NCBI GenBank assembly: GCA_009379845.1
Contig: WHSZ01000039.1
Coordinates: 1-53,302, forward strand
Direction: 5' to 3'
DNA from: Pseudonocardiaceae bacterium
GTDB taxonomy: Bacteria; Actinomycetota; Actinomycetes; Mycobacteriales; Pseudonocardiaceae
DNA: 53,302 nt
This document shows positions 35,404 to 43,858 of this stretch, one piece after another; positions within the stretch are counted from its first letter, which is position 1, and every line of letters begins with the position of its first letter. The notes beneath the pieces were generated by a model. That model was given only the letters and a program-made list of their open reading frames with translations, ran no database searches and was not told the DNA's origin. The position numbers and the translations under genes were made by a program.

Positions 35404-35464
35404 GTCCATTGTGGACCCAAAAATCATGACCGCGAGCGATGAGTTGTGGACATAGTGTGGACAT
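35404..35464. promoter_or_regulatory. TGTGGAC repeats upstream of the conservon
   Basis: Three copies of TGTGGAC occur at 35410-35416, 35445-35451 and 35456-35462; the last two extend to TGTGGACAT and are exactly 11 bases (one helical turn) apart. The first forms a small palindrome GTCCA-TTG-TGGAC (35404-35416). They lie about 95-155 bases before the CvnA start, a likely site for a regulator of the conservon operon. Confidence 0.4.
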
Positions 35465-35559
35465 GAGCGGTGGGCTCTGATTGCATAGCTGGCGTTGCCG
35501 TCGTCGCATTCGTGACCGGACAACGAAACCCCGAAGATGACTAGGAAGCAGTGGACGAA

Positions 35560-36837
35560 ATGGCGACGCGGGCCCGAGAACTGCTGGATCGCTCACGAGT
35601 ACTGCTGGACCGTTCGCGCGAAGCGGCAGCCCAGTTCCTGGCATCTCGCCAGATTGCGGCGCCCCCATCCCCTCCGGCGCTCGAGCCTTCTCGAGACCAC
35701 CAAGACAGGATCGCTTCCCAAGAGGCGCTGGTCGGTATTTGCTCCAGCGTCGCCTTCCGCGATCTGAATCTGGTGGATTCGCTGTTGGCCCAGTTGGAGG
35801 AAATGGAGGCGAAGGAAGACGACCAGGATCGACTGGCCGAGCTGTATCGCCTCGATCACCTGGCTACCCGGCTGCGGCGCAACGCGGAGAATCTGCGGGT
35901 ACTTGCCGGCAGGGACGCCAGCGACACTCCGTCGGAGAGCGCGTCGTTCGTCGATGTGGTGCGCGCGGCCATGTCGTCGATCGACCACTACGCCCGCATC
36001 ACGATCGGCCGGGTGGTCGCACTTGGTGTTGTCGGTTTCGCCGCCGACGACCTCGGTCGGCTGCTGGCCGAACTGCTGGACAATGCCGCCAACCAGTCAT
36101 CGCCGAACGCGCCGGTGCGGGTCAGCGCGCACCTCACCGAGCAGGGCAGCGTGTTGGTCCGGATCGAAGACGAGGGCATCGGCCTGCCGCCCGAGCGTCT
36201 GCGGGAACTGAACGACCGGCTGGCCGACGCGCCGGTGCTGGACGACGACGCCGTGCGCCACATGGGTATCGCCGTGGTCCGCCGCCTCGCCGGCCGGCAC
36301 GAGATGCGGGTGTGGCTCGACCGGAGGGTTCCGCACGGAACCACGGCTTCGGTCCTGATTCCCGCGGCTCTGGTGTGCGACCTACCGGAAGTCACCTGGT
36401 CCGGCACCGAGACGGTGTCGTTCCCCCACGCCAGTGCCGGCAAGGTGGAAGGGGTGCTCGAGCAGGAGGACATCGACGACTTCTCGGCGATCTCGGATGA
36501 CGGTTCTTTCGTCGCCGCCCTTTCCGACGGTGGCGGTACCGCCATGTCGACCAAGACTCCTGCCCCGCGCCGCCCATCACCTACGCCGGTAACGGAGGGT
36601 GTGACCGCGGGCGGCTTGCCACGGCGGGTGTCTCGCAGCCTGAAGAATCCGTCGGGCGAACCGGACGCGCCGCCGGAACCAGCTCACGACCCGGAAACCG
36701 ATCAGCAGGCCGACCATGAAAAGCTGATCGCTGACCTCGGCGCATTTTCCGACGGGCAGCAGGAGGCTTTGGAAAACCAGAACACGGATAACTCCGCGGG
36801 CGACGAAGAGAAACCAGCCAAGGGAAAGAAGAAGTGA
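35560..36837 (+). CDS. cvnA: conservon sensor-kinase-like ATPase, soluble form
   Basis: A 425-residue protein with the C-terminal core of CvnA histidine kinases: the H-box-like LDHLATRLRRNAENLRVLAG, the N-box ELLDNAANQSSPNAPVRV, the G1-type EDEGIGLPPERL and MGIAVVRRLAGRHEM. CvnA proteins normally have membrane spans and a nitrate-sensor-like region; none is present, so this one is cytoplasmic. The C-terminal 130 residues are acidic, Pro-rich and probably disordered. ATG 35560 is preferred (AGGAAG 11 bases upstream) over GTG 35551. Its stop overlaps cvnB (GTGA). Confidence 0.88.
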   Translation: MATRARELLDRSRVLLDRSREAAAQFLASRQIAAPPSPPALEPSRDHQDRIASQEALVGICSSVAFRDLNLVDSLLAQLEEMEAKEDDQDRLAELYRLDHLATRLRRNAENLRVLAGRDASDTPSESASFVDVVRAAMSSIDHYARITIGRVVALGVVGFAADDLGRLLAELLDNAANQSSPNAPVRVSAHLTEQGSVLVRIEDEGIGLPPERLRELNDRLADAPVLDDDAVRHMGIAVVRRLAGRHEMRVWLDRRVPHGTTASVLIPAALVCDLPEVTWSGTETVSFPHASAGKVEGVLEQEDIDDFSAISDDGSFVAALSDGGGTAMSTKTPAPRRPSPTPVTEGVTAGGLPRRVSRSLKNPSGEPDAPPEPAHDPETDQQADHEKLIADLGAFSDGQQEALENQNTDNSAGDEEKPAKGKKK

Positions 36838-37277
36838 CGGCCGAAAGAGATATCCCGGATAACGAAAACTTCGCCTGGTTGATCAACGACTTCGTCCGCA
36901 AGGTACACGGCGCCACCCATGCGCTGATCATGTCGTCCGATGGCTTCCCGCTCACCGCATCCGACAGTGTGAGCAATGACGAAGCAGAACAGCTCGCGGC
37001 TATCTCCAGCGGGCTACTTAGCTTGGCCGGCAACAGTGCGGCCTTGTTCAACAAGGGCAACTGCGAGCAGATCATTATCCGGCTGACGCGCGGTTACTTC
37101 CTGTTCATGGGTATCGGCGACGGCGCGGGACTCGCCGTGCTGACCGGCCCCGAGTGCGACATGAAGGTCGTCGCCTACGAGATGACGCAGTTCGTGACCA
37201 ACGCTGGCCATGCTCTGACCCCCGAGATGCGCGCCGACCTGAGACGCGTACTCACTGCCCGCCGGCCGCAGGCCTGA
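36834..37277 (+). CDS. cvnB: conservon roadblock/LC7 protein
   Basis: A 147-residue roadblock/LC7-domain protein: FAWLINDFVRKVHGATHALIMSSDGFPLTASDSV and EQLAAISSGLLSLAGNSAALF are standard for the family. Such proteins act as co-regulators of small GTPases; MglB for MglA is the best known case. In S. coelicolor conservons, CvnB forms a membrane-associated complex with CvnA, C and D. The GTG overlaps the cvnA stop, giving coupled translation. Confidence 0.93.
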   Translation: MTAERDIPDNENFAWLINDFVRKVHGATHALIMSSDGFPLTASDSVSNDEAEQLAAISSGLLSLAGNSAALFNKGNCEQIIIRLTRGYFLFMGIGDGAGLAVLTGPECDMKVVAYEMTQFVTNAGHALTPEMRADLRRVLTARRPQA

Positions 37278-37301
37278 GGAGACCGGGACAAGGATGTAAT
37301 C

Positions 37302-37685
37302 ATGGTGTCCAGTGATGATGGGCTAGGCCAACCCACGATCAAGATGCGAAGCAGTCGGGTACGCCCATATGCGCTCACCGGGGGGCGCACCAAGACGCGG
37401 CATCAACTCTTGGTGGAAACGCTGGTTTCGGTTCCGCATTACGACCCGACGCTGAGCGAGTCGTTGATGCCGGAGTCTCGACTGCTGTACGAACGCGCGC
37501 GTACCCGGGTGTCGATTGCCGAGTTGTCGGCGTTGCTTACGATGCCGCTCGGCGTCGTCCGCGTTTTGGTCAGCGATTTGGCCACCCAGGGTGCGATCTT
37601 CATCCATCCCACGGCGCACGCTTACCAGCACGACCGGCAAGTACTCGAGAGGATCCTCGATGGACTCAAACGGCTACCCGTCTGA
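37302..37685 (+). CDS. cvnC: conservon DUF742 protein
   Basis: A 127-residue DUF742 protein. The motif SSRVRPYALTGGRTKTR near the N-terminus and the winged-helix-like RVSIAELSALLTMPLGVVRVLVSDLATQGAIFIH are typical. Function is structural or regulatory within the conservon complex; the helix-turn-helix-like half is not proven to bind DNA. Its end overlaps the GTPase gene by 26 bases. Confidence 0.92.
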   Translation: MVSSDDGLGQPTIKMRSSRVRPYALTGGRTKTRHQLLVETLVSVPHYDPTLSESLMPESRLLYERARTRVSIAELSALLTMPLGVVRVLVSDLATQGAIFIHPTAHAYQHDRQVLERILDGLKRLPV

Positions 37686-38298
37686 ATCGGGGCTGCTGAC
37701 GATCTCCGCGAAGATCGTCGTAGCGGGCGGGTTCGGTGTCGGCAAGACCACCTTGGTCGGGGCGGTCTCCGAGGTTCCGCCGCTCAACACCGAGGCGTGG
37801 ATGACCGAAGCCAGCGAGGGAGTGGACGACGTCCCGCCGAGCGCTACCAAGTCAACCACCACCGTCGCGATGGACTTCGGCCGGATCGAACTGCACTCGG
37901 ATCTGTTGCTGTACTTGTTCGGCACGCCGGGCCAATCGCGGTTCTGGTTTCTCTGGGATGACCTCTCGCGGGGCGCGCTGGGTGCCATCGTCCTGGTCGA
38001 CACCCGCCGGATCGACCAGTCCTTCGCGGCTATCAACTACTTCGAGAACGATTCCGATCTCCCGTTCATCGTCGCGATCAACCGGTTCGACGGAAAACTC
38101 CTGCACGAGATCGAAGAGGTTCGCGACGCATTGGCACTCGGCCCGGAGATCCCGCTGATCTCCTGTGACGCCCGCGATCCCGCTTCTGCCGTGCACGCGC
38201 TGCAACAGCTGGTCAGCCATGCCTTGACCCTCTCCGAGGTATCGGAACCAGGGCGGCCCGCCGGCACGTTCCGCAGCCGCACCGCGTCCAGCGCATGA
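37660..38298 (+). CDS. cvnD: conservon small GTPase
   Basis: A 212-residue Ras-like GTPase. The P-loop GGFGVGKTT spans residues 23-31, the switch II-type motif FGTPGQSRFWFLWDD follows, and NRFD supplies the base-recognition motif. It is the output module of the CvnABCD switch and is expected to cycle between GDP and GTP under CvnB control. The ATG at 37660 lies inside cvnC, preceded by GAGAGGA. Forty-two bases later the monooxygenase gene begins, so the pair of StyA-like enzymes is likely co-transcribed. Confidence 0.93.
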   Translation: MDSNGYPSESGLLTISAKIVVAGGFGVGKTTLVGAVSEVPPLNTEAWMTEASEGVDDVPPSATKSTTTVAMDFGRIELHSDLLLYLFGTPGQSRFWFLWDDLSRGALGAIVLVDTRRIDQSFAAINYFENDSDLPFIVAINRFDGKLLHEIEEVRDALALGPEIPLISCDARDPASAVHALQQLVSHALTLSEVSEPGRPAGTFRSRTASSA

Positions 38299-38340
38299 CC
38301 GTGGCGATCTCTGCGACGAACGGCCGGAGGACAGGGAACA

Positions 38341-39579
38341 ATGCGTAAGATCTTGATCGTCGGTGCCGGCCAATCGGGTCTGCAGCTGGCATTGAGCCTG
38401 CGGGACCACGACTACGACGTCACGGTGATCTCCGCGCGCACGCCCGAGGAGATCCGCGGCGGGCGGGTGATGTCCACCCAGTGCATGTTCCACACCGCGT
38501 TGCAATACGAACGCGATCACGGGCTGAACCTCTGGGAAGAGGAATGCGTCAAGATCGAGGGCCAGGGCTTCTCCCTTGCCGGCCCGGATGGCAACCGGGC
38601 GCTGAACTGGTTCGCACCGTGGAACAGCTACGCGCAGTCGGTCGACCAGCGGGTGAAGATGGCAGGCTGGCTGGAGTTACTCGAGGAGCGCGGCGGGAAG
38701 GTCGTCATCCACGGCGTCACCACGGCCGACTTGAATTCGCTCGCGACGTTGTACGACCTGGTGATCGTGGCGGCGGGCAAGGGTGAGCTGGTCCAGCTGT
38801 TCGACCGGGATCCGTCCCGCTCGCCGTACAACAGACCGCAGCGCGCCCTAGCGGTGTCCTACGTGCACGGGATGGAGCTGCGTCCAGAACATCCGGACGC
38901 GCCGAACGTGTGGATGAACATCGTGCCAGGGGTCTGTGAAGTGCTTTCCATCCCTGGGTACACGTTGAGCGGTAACTGCGACATCCTGTACCTGTCCGGA
39001 GTTCCGGGTGGTCCCTTCGATTGCTGGTCCGATCGCCCAGGTCCGAGGGAACATATCCGGCGCACTCTCGAGCTGTTGCGTGAATACGTGCCGTGGGAGT
39101 ACGAGCGCAGCCGGAACGCCGAGCTGACCGACGATCGCGGCACCCTGGTCGGCGGGTTCGCGCCAGTGGTGCGTAACCCGGTTGGCGAGCTTCCGGCCGG
39201 CCAGCCGGTGCTCGGCATCGCGGATGTCGTGGTGGCGAACGACCCGGTCACCGGGCAGGGCTCCAACAATGCCAGCAAATGCGCGGAATCCTATTTGGAC
39301 AGCATCGTGAAGCGTGGGGACCAGCCGTTCGACCGGAACTGGATGCGGGCGGCGTTCGAGAACTACTGGGAGCACGCGCAGCACGTGACCAAATGGACCA
39401 ACGGCATGCTGCAACCGCCCCCGCCGCACGTGCAGGAGTTCCTCGGCGCGGCGCAGACCCACCCGGCGGCCGCGAAACGGTTCGCCGAGGGCGTGAACGA
39501 TCCGACCGACTTCCAGCACTTCTGGTACGACCCCGACAAGATGGCCGATTACCTGGCGAGCCTCTCGGCCACCGCATAA
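38341..39579 (+). CDS. styrene/indole monooxygenase-family flavoprotein, copy 1
   Basis: A 412-residue group E flavin monooxygenase oxygenase component, StyA-like. The FAD motif GAGQSGLQLALSL is at the N-terminus; VIVAAGKGELVQLFDRDPSRSP and NDPVTGQGSNNASKCAESY give the second and third FAD contacts. Such enzymes epoxidise styrene or indole using FADH2 made by a separate reductase (StyB). No StyB-like gene is present here. AGGACAGGGA precedes the ATG. It is followed 89 bases later by a close paralogue. Natural substrate unknown. Confidence 0.88.
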   Translation: MRKILIVGAGQSGLQLALSLRDHDYDVTVISARTPEEIRGGRVMSTQCMFHTALQYERDHGLNLWEEECVKIEGQGFSLAGPDGNRALNWFAPWNSYAQSVDQRVKMAGWLELLEERGGKVVIHGVTTADLNSLATLYDLVIVAAGKGELVQLFDRDPSRSPYNRPQRALAVSYVHGMELRPEHPDAPNVWMNIVPGVCEVLSIPGYTLSGNCDILYLSGVPGGPFDCWSDRPGPREHIRRTLELLREYVPWEYERSRNAELTDDRGTLVGGFAPVVRNPVGELPAGQPVLGIADVVVANDPVTGQGSNNASKCAESYLDSIVKRGDQPFDRNWMRAAFENYWEHAQHVTKWTNGMLQPPPPHVQEFLGAAQTHPAAAKRFAEGVNDPTDFQHFWYDPDKMADYLASLSATA

Positions 39580-39668
39580 GACTGTACGCACTGGGGTGAC
39601 GTGAGTACTTTAGGTCGTTGTGGCGACCTGGAGCACGCACAGCACGAGCTGCCGGAGGGTGGGCAACA

Positions 39669-40907
39669 ATGCGAAAGGTTTTGATCGTCGGCGCCGGTCA
39701 GTCCGGCTTGCAGCTGGCCTTGAGCCTGCAGGCACGGGACTATGACGTCACGGTGATGTCCGCGCGTACTCCCGAGGAGATCCGGGGCGGCTGGGTGATG
39801 TCGACCCAGTGCATGTTCGACGCCGCCCTGCAACACGAGCGGGACGAGAACCTGAACCTTTGGGAGGACCAGACGGTTCGTGTCGATGGACTTGGTGTGT
39901 CCATCGCCGGTCCGGATTCCAGCAGGGCATTGGACTGGATTGGCTGGCTGGACGGCTACGCGCAGTCGGTCGACCAGCGGGTGAAGATGGCAGGCTGGCT
40001 GGAGCTGCTCGAGGAGTGGGGTGGAAAGGTCATCTTCCACGGGGTCACCACCTCGGACCTCGACGCGCTTTCCGAGATGTACGACCTGGTGATCGTGGCG
40101 GCCGGTAAGGGCGAGCTGGTCCAGCTGTTCGACCGGGATCCCTCTCGCTCACCGTTCACCGAACCGCAGCGCGCCCTTTCGGTGATCTACGTGCACGGTT
40201 TGGCGCCACGCCCTGAGCATCCCGACAACGCCGCGGTGCGGTTCAACATCGTTCCCGGTGTCGGGGAACTGTTCATGATTCCGGGGTACACCCTCAGCGG
40301 TAACTGCGACATTCTGTTCTTCGAGGGGATTCCGGGTGGACCGCTGGACTGCTGGTCCGATCGTCCTGGGCCGGACGAGCACATGCGCCGGATGCTCGAG
40401 CTGATGAAGCAATACGTGCCATGGGAGTACGAACGGTGCGGCGCTGTCGAGCTCACCGATCCACACGCGACTCTTTCCGGCGGCTACACCCCGGTTGTCC
40501 GCCACCCGGTCGGCGAACTGCCTTCGGGTAACGCGGTTTTCGGTATGGCGGACGTGGTGGTCGCGAACGATCCGATCACCGGCCAGGGTTCCAACAACGC
40601 CGGCAAGTGCGCCGCGTCTTACTTGGACAGCATCCTGGAGCGGGGCAACCAGCCGTTCGACCGGGACTGGATGCGGGAGGCGTTCGAGAAATACTGGGAC
40701 CACGCGCAACACGTGACGCAGTGGACCAACGCGTTGCTGCAGCCGCCCCCGCCCCACGTCATGGACATTCTCGGCGCCGCCCAGGACAACCCGGAGGTGG
40801 CACGGCGATTCGTCAACGGGTTCAACGACCCGACGGACTTCCAGCATTGGTTCATGGATCCGGAGAAGGCCGCGGACTACCTGGGGAAGGTCTCGGCTCC
40901 GACGTAA
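39669..40907 (+). CDS. styrene/indole monooxygenase-family flavoprotein, copy 2
   Basis: A 412-residue paralogue of the preceding gene, of identical length and collinear throughout. The FAD motifs GAGQSGLQLALSL, VIVAAGKGELVQLFDRDPSRSP and NDPITGQGSNNAGKCAASY are kept. A 50-base stretch (39955-40004) is identical to 38627-38676 in copy 1, which suggests recent duplication or gene conversion. GGAGGG precedes the ATG at 39669. Two StyA-like subunits might form a heterodimer or act on different substrates. Its 3' end overlaps the convergent oxidoreductase gene by 31 bases. Confidence 0.87.
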   Translation: MRKVLIVGAGQSGLQLALSLQARDYDVTVMSARTPEEIRGGWVMSTQCMFDAALQHERDENLNLWEDQTVRVDGLGVSIAGPDSSRALDWIGWLDGYAQSVDQRVKMAGWLELLEEWGGKVIFHGVTTSDLDALSEMYDLVIVAAGKGELVQLFDRDPSRSPFTEPQRALSVIYVHGLAPRPEHPDNAAVRFNIVPGVGELFMIPGYTLSGNCDILFFEGIPGGPLDCWSDRPGPDEHMRRMLELMKQYVPWEYERCGAVELTDPHATLSGGYTPVVRHPVGELPSGNAVFGMADVVVANDPITGQGSNNAGKCAASYLDSILERGNQPFDRDWMREAFEKYWDHAQHVTQWTNALLQPPPPHVMDILGAAQDNPEVARRFVNGFNDPTDFQHWFMDPEKAADYLGKVSAPT

Positions 40908-41665
40908 TGCACCCGGAGACCGGCGTGCCGCGACGCAAGTTCCGGTCGTAGCACCAGGCTTTCGTCGTAGTCGCCGCCGTCCTGGTGCCGGAAGGGGAGT
41001 GGCTCCGCGGTGGGCAGCGTGCGGAGCCGCTCCCGCAGCTGTTTGGCCGAGGTGTCGTAGTCGGCGTCCGAGAGACGGTTCGCGCCCGCGATCACCAGTG
41101 GCGGCGCCACGGAGATGCCGGCGTACCAGAGCGCGCCGTGCTGCACGGGAAACAGCAGGTCGTTGATGTCACCGTGGATGCCGCGCGGGCCGATGGTGAT
41201 CTCCGGGGCGCCGACGCTCACCACCACCATCGCGCGCTTGCCAGCCAGCCCACCGTTACCGTACCGGAGCGTTCGGCCGCTGGCCGGATCCCGTACCCCG
41301 TAGGCGAAACCCTTGACGAAGACCCGATCGAACCATCCCTTCAGGATGGCTGGCATGCCGTGCCACCAGAGCGGGAATTGCAGCACCAAGGTGTCCGCCC
41401 ACTCGAGCTTCTGCTGTTCGACGCGGATGTCCCCGGCCAGTCTTCCTGAGGTGTAGGCGCGTTCGGACTCCTCAGCGACATCCAGCCGTTCGCGCGGGTC
41501 GTGCTGGAAATCGTCGCCGTCCACCACGGGGTTCCACCGCATGGCGTACAGATCGGACTGGCGGTACTCGTGTCCGAGGTTGGTCAGCTCGCGAAGCCCT
41601 TCGTCCCTGAGCGAGCCGTTCAACGAGCGCTGCTCGGGATGGGCGAGAATCCACAGAACCTTCAT
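40877..41665 (-). CDS. NAD(P)H oxidoreductase, NQO1/flavodoxin-fold
   Basis: A 262-residue flavodoxin-like reductase. It begins KVLWILAHPEQRSLNGSL (FMN/FAD phosphate loop), then LVLQFPLWWHGMPAILKGWFDRVF, the strongest signature of the NQO1/MdaB/KefF family. It uses NAD(P)H and bound flavin for two-electron reduction of quinones. It converges on the second StyA-like gene with a 31-base overlap. It could in principle supply reduced flavin to those oxygenases, but that is not its usual role. A 10-base inverted repeat lies 37 bases upstream of its start. Confidence 0.88.
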   Translation of the reverse strand: MKVLWILAHPEQRSLNGSLRDEGLRELTNLGHEYRQSDLYAMRWNPVVDGDDFQHDPRERLDVAEESERAYTSGRLAGDIRVEQQKLEWADTLVLQFPLWWHGMPAILKGWFDRVFVKGFAYGVRDPASGRTLRYGNGGLAGKRAMVVVSVGAPEITIGPRGIHGDINDLLFPVQHGALWYAGISVAPPLVIAGANRLSDADYDTSAKQLRERLRTLPTAEPLPFRHQDGGDYDESLVLRPELASRHAGLRVHYVGAETFPR

Positions 41666-41701
41666 GGCTCGATCTTGCGCGCTCGGCGCACCCGGCCGCG
41701 A

Positions 41702-41738
41702 GTGGCTAGATAGACATCGTGCGTAAGAATCTAGCCAC
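41702..41738. promoter_or_regulatory. perfect 10-base inverted repeat, possible operator
   Basis: GTGGCTAGAT (41702-41711) and ATCTAGCCAC (41729-41738) are perfect inverted arms with 17 bases between. It lies in the 90-base gap upstream of the NQO1-like gene and just after the PfkB stop. There is no T-run, so an operator or attenuator-like hairpin is more likely than an intrinsic terminator. Confidence 0.5.
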
Positions 41739-41755
41739 GCCGGCCGGTCGGGCGG

Positions 41756-42760
41756 TTACGAGGCCGCTTGCTGGAGTGTGTGTGCGCTCCGCAGCTTCTC
41801 GGATACCTCCGCGGCCGCGCGGAAGCCGTAGGCGTCGGTGAACCGGTCAACGAACTCCCGAGCTACCAGGTCGTATTCCTGCGGGCCCTGCGCTTCCACG
41901 GCCACCGCCGCCAGCGTGCACCCGAGCTGCGCGGCCCGTTGCACGCCAAGCCCCCAACAGATCCCCGCGAGGAACCCGGCTCGCAGCGCGTCTTCGGCTC
42001 CGGCGTGGTCCGCGTCCCGCCTCGGCCGCACCTCGGGCACCGACACCGGTTGATGCTCACGAGGCGACTCGACGAGGATCCCATCGTCGCCCGTCGTGAC
42101 CCAGGTGCCTATCCGCGCCCGGATCTCTCCTGCGGACCATCCGGTCTTGAGCAACAACAGGTCCCGCTCGTCCTCGTTGGTGAACACATAGCGCGCACCG
42201 ACGATCAGTTCCCGGCAGTTCTCGCCGGTCAGCTGCGCCAGCTGCTGCGAGGGCGCGGCGGCGAACGGCAGCCGCGCGTCCCGGCACTGCCTGGTGTGCC
42301 GGAGCATCGCGACCGGATCATCGGGGCCGATCACGACGAGCTCGACGTCACCCAGTTCCCGGCCGATCGCAGCCACATCGATTTCCCGCGCCTCATGCAT
42401 CGCACCGGCATAGAACGACGCGATCTGGTTGCCCTGCGAATCGGCCGTGCAGAGAAACCGGGCGGTGTGCCGGGTGCGGGAGATCCGCACGTACCTGGTG
42501 TCCACATTGTGCCGCTCGAGCCATTCCCGGTGCTCGACGAAGTCCTCACCCGCGGCACCGAGCAGCACCGGCCGGTGACCGAGATGGCCGAGTCCGAACG
42601 CGATGTTCGCCCCCACACCGCCACGGCGCATCTCCAGCTCGTCGATGAGGAAGGACAGCGAGACGACGTCCAGTCGCCCGTCGACCAACTGCTCGCGGAA
42701 TCGCCCAGGAAAGACCATCAGATAGTCGGTCGCGATGGAGCCCGTGACGACGACAGTCAT
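41756..42760 (-). CDS. PfkB-family kinase, adenosine-kinase (AdoK) homologue
   Basis: A 334-residue ribokinase-fold protein. TGSIATDYLMVFPGRF at the start, RRGGVGANIAFGLG, HTARFLCTADSQGNQIASFYAGAMHEAR and FTNEDERDLLL follow mycobacterial adenosine kinase (Rv2202c) closely, from memory. In AdoK the anion hole reads GVGD; here it is GAED, with Glu256 in place of Gly directly before the catalytic Asp257. Activity is therefore uncertain. ATG 42760 is chosen (AGAGGA upstream); GTG 42769 is possible. Last gene of the methyl-cycle operon, where removal of adenosine would favour S-adenosylhomocysteine hydrolysis. Confidence 0.85.
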   Translation of the reverse strand: MTVVVTGSIATDYLMVFPGRFREQLVDGRLDVVSLSFLIDELEMRRGGVGANIAFGLGHLGHRPVLLGAAGEDFVEHREWLERHNVDTRYVRISRTRHTARFLCTADSQGNQIASFYAGAMHEAREIDVAAIGRELGDVELVVIGPDDPVAMLRHTRQCRDARLPFAAAPSQQLAQLTGENCRELIVGARYVFTNEDERDLLLLKTGWSAGEIRARIGTWVTTGDDGILVESPREHQPVSVPEVRPRRDADHAGAEDALRAGFLAGICWGLGVQRAAQLGCTLAAVAVEAQGPQEYDLVAREFVDRFTDAYGFRAAAEVSEKLRSAHTLQQAAS

Positions 42761-42789
42761 GCGATTCACCGTCCTCTGTGGATTATGCG

Positions 42790-43857
42790 TCAGCGTTGGC
42801 CGCTGGGTTCTTCAGGGATTCCGGCGGTGGCGAGCTCGGCCCGCACCATCGCCGCGCCGTCCACCATGGCGCGAAGTTTGCCGCGCGCGATGGGACCCGG
42901 CAGGTGGCGCAACCCGCAGTCCGGGTTGATCGTGAGGCGATCCGCGGGCAGTACCCGCAACGCTCGCCGGATCCGGGACGCGACCAGATCGGGCGTCTCC
43001 ACCTCTTCGGTCTTGACGTCGATCACACCGAGCCCGAGCTTCTGCTCGGGGGTGTACCGCTCGAACAGCTGGAGGTCGTCATACCCCTTCCTGGCGAACT
43101 CCAGCACCAGCTGGTCCACCGCCGCGTCGAGCACCGCGGGGAACAGGAAGTCGTAATGACCTTCCCAGGACGGCCGCGCGTATCTGTTGCCGTAGCACAC
43201 GTGCAGCGACCAGGTGGCTTCGACGTCCTTGCTCACGATATTCACCGCGTCGATCGCGGTACCCACCTGCTCCGGATAGCCGGCCAGGAATGGCTCGTCG
43301 ATCTGCAGCATCTCGGCACCCGCGGCGACCAGCCGGTGCGCCTCCTGGTTGAGCAGTTCGGCGAGCGCCCTGACGAGATCGACGGTGTCCCGGTAGCCGT
43401 TGTTGGTGATACGCCGGGACAGCGAGAACGGCCCGGTGAAGGAGAACTTGACGCGCCGGTCGGTCTGCGTGCGGGTGAACGAGAAGTCGTCGACGAGACC
43501 CAGTGCCGAGGTGCTGCTGGGGGAGAGCGGATCGCCGACTTCGGCGTCGTAGTAGTCGAAGTAGAAGGATTTCGCCTGGTCGGTGATCCGGACCCCGGGA
43601 ATCCGGGCCAGCAGGTAGTCGATGTCGTTGTCCCTGCGCAGTTCGCCGTCCGAGACGATGTCGATGCCGGCCCGCTCCTGGTCCTTGATCGCGGCCTTGA
43701 TCGCGACCTCGTGGATCTCGTCGAGATGCCGCCGGCTGATGCGGTGCCGGTAGTAGTCGGTCTTCAGCCGTTCCAGCCATTCGGGCACCGGATAGGAGCC
43801 CACCACCGTGGTGGGCAGCAATGGCTCGCCGGGTCCTGTGGTTATGGGGCCGGACAT
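42790..43857 (-). CDS. stand-alone core MetE-type methionine synthase
   Basis: A 355-residue protein equal to the catalytic C-terminal half of cobalamin-independent methionine synthase; the long N-terminal half is absent, as in archaeal core MetE. The zinc ligands are all present: His219 and Cys221 (LHVCYG), Glu253 (LVLEFA) and Cys314 (NPDCGLRHLP). The IDEPFL strand at 186-191 is also conserved. It should transfer a methyl group to homocysteine or a related thiol; the methyl donor of such short forms is often not methyl-folate. It starts one base after the methyltransferase stop. Confidence 0.9.
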   Translation of the reverse strand: MSGPITTGPGEPLLPTTVVGSYPVPEWLERLKTDYYRHRISRRHLDEIHEVAIKAAIKDQERAGIDIVSDGELRRDNDIDYLLARIPGVRITDQAKSFYFDYYDAEVGDPLSPSSTSALGLVDDFSFTRTQTDRRVKFSFTGPFSLSRRITNNGYRDTVDLVRALAELLNQEAHRLVAAGAEMLQIDEPFLAGYPEQVGTAIDAVNIVSKDVEATWSLHVCYGNRYARPSWEGHYDFLFPAVLDAAVDQLVLEFARKGYDDLQLFERYTPEQKLGLGVIDVKTEEVETPDLVASRIRRALRVLPADRLTINPDCGLRHLPGPIARGKLRAMVDGAAMVRAELATAGIPEEPSGQR

Positions 43858-43858
43858 G

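Noticed and set aside
36097..36336. Small antisense frames inside cvnA as separate genes
   Set aside because: They lie fully within a well-supported gene, with no ribosome sites or domains.
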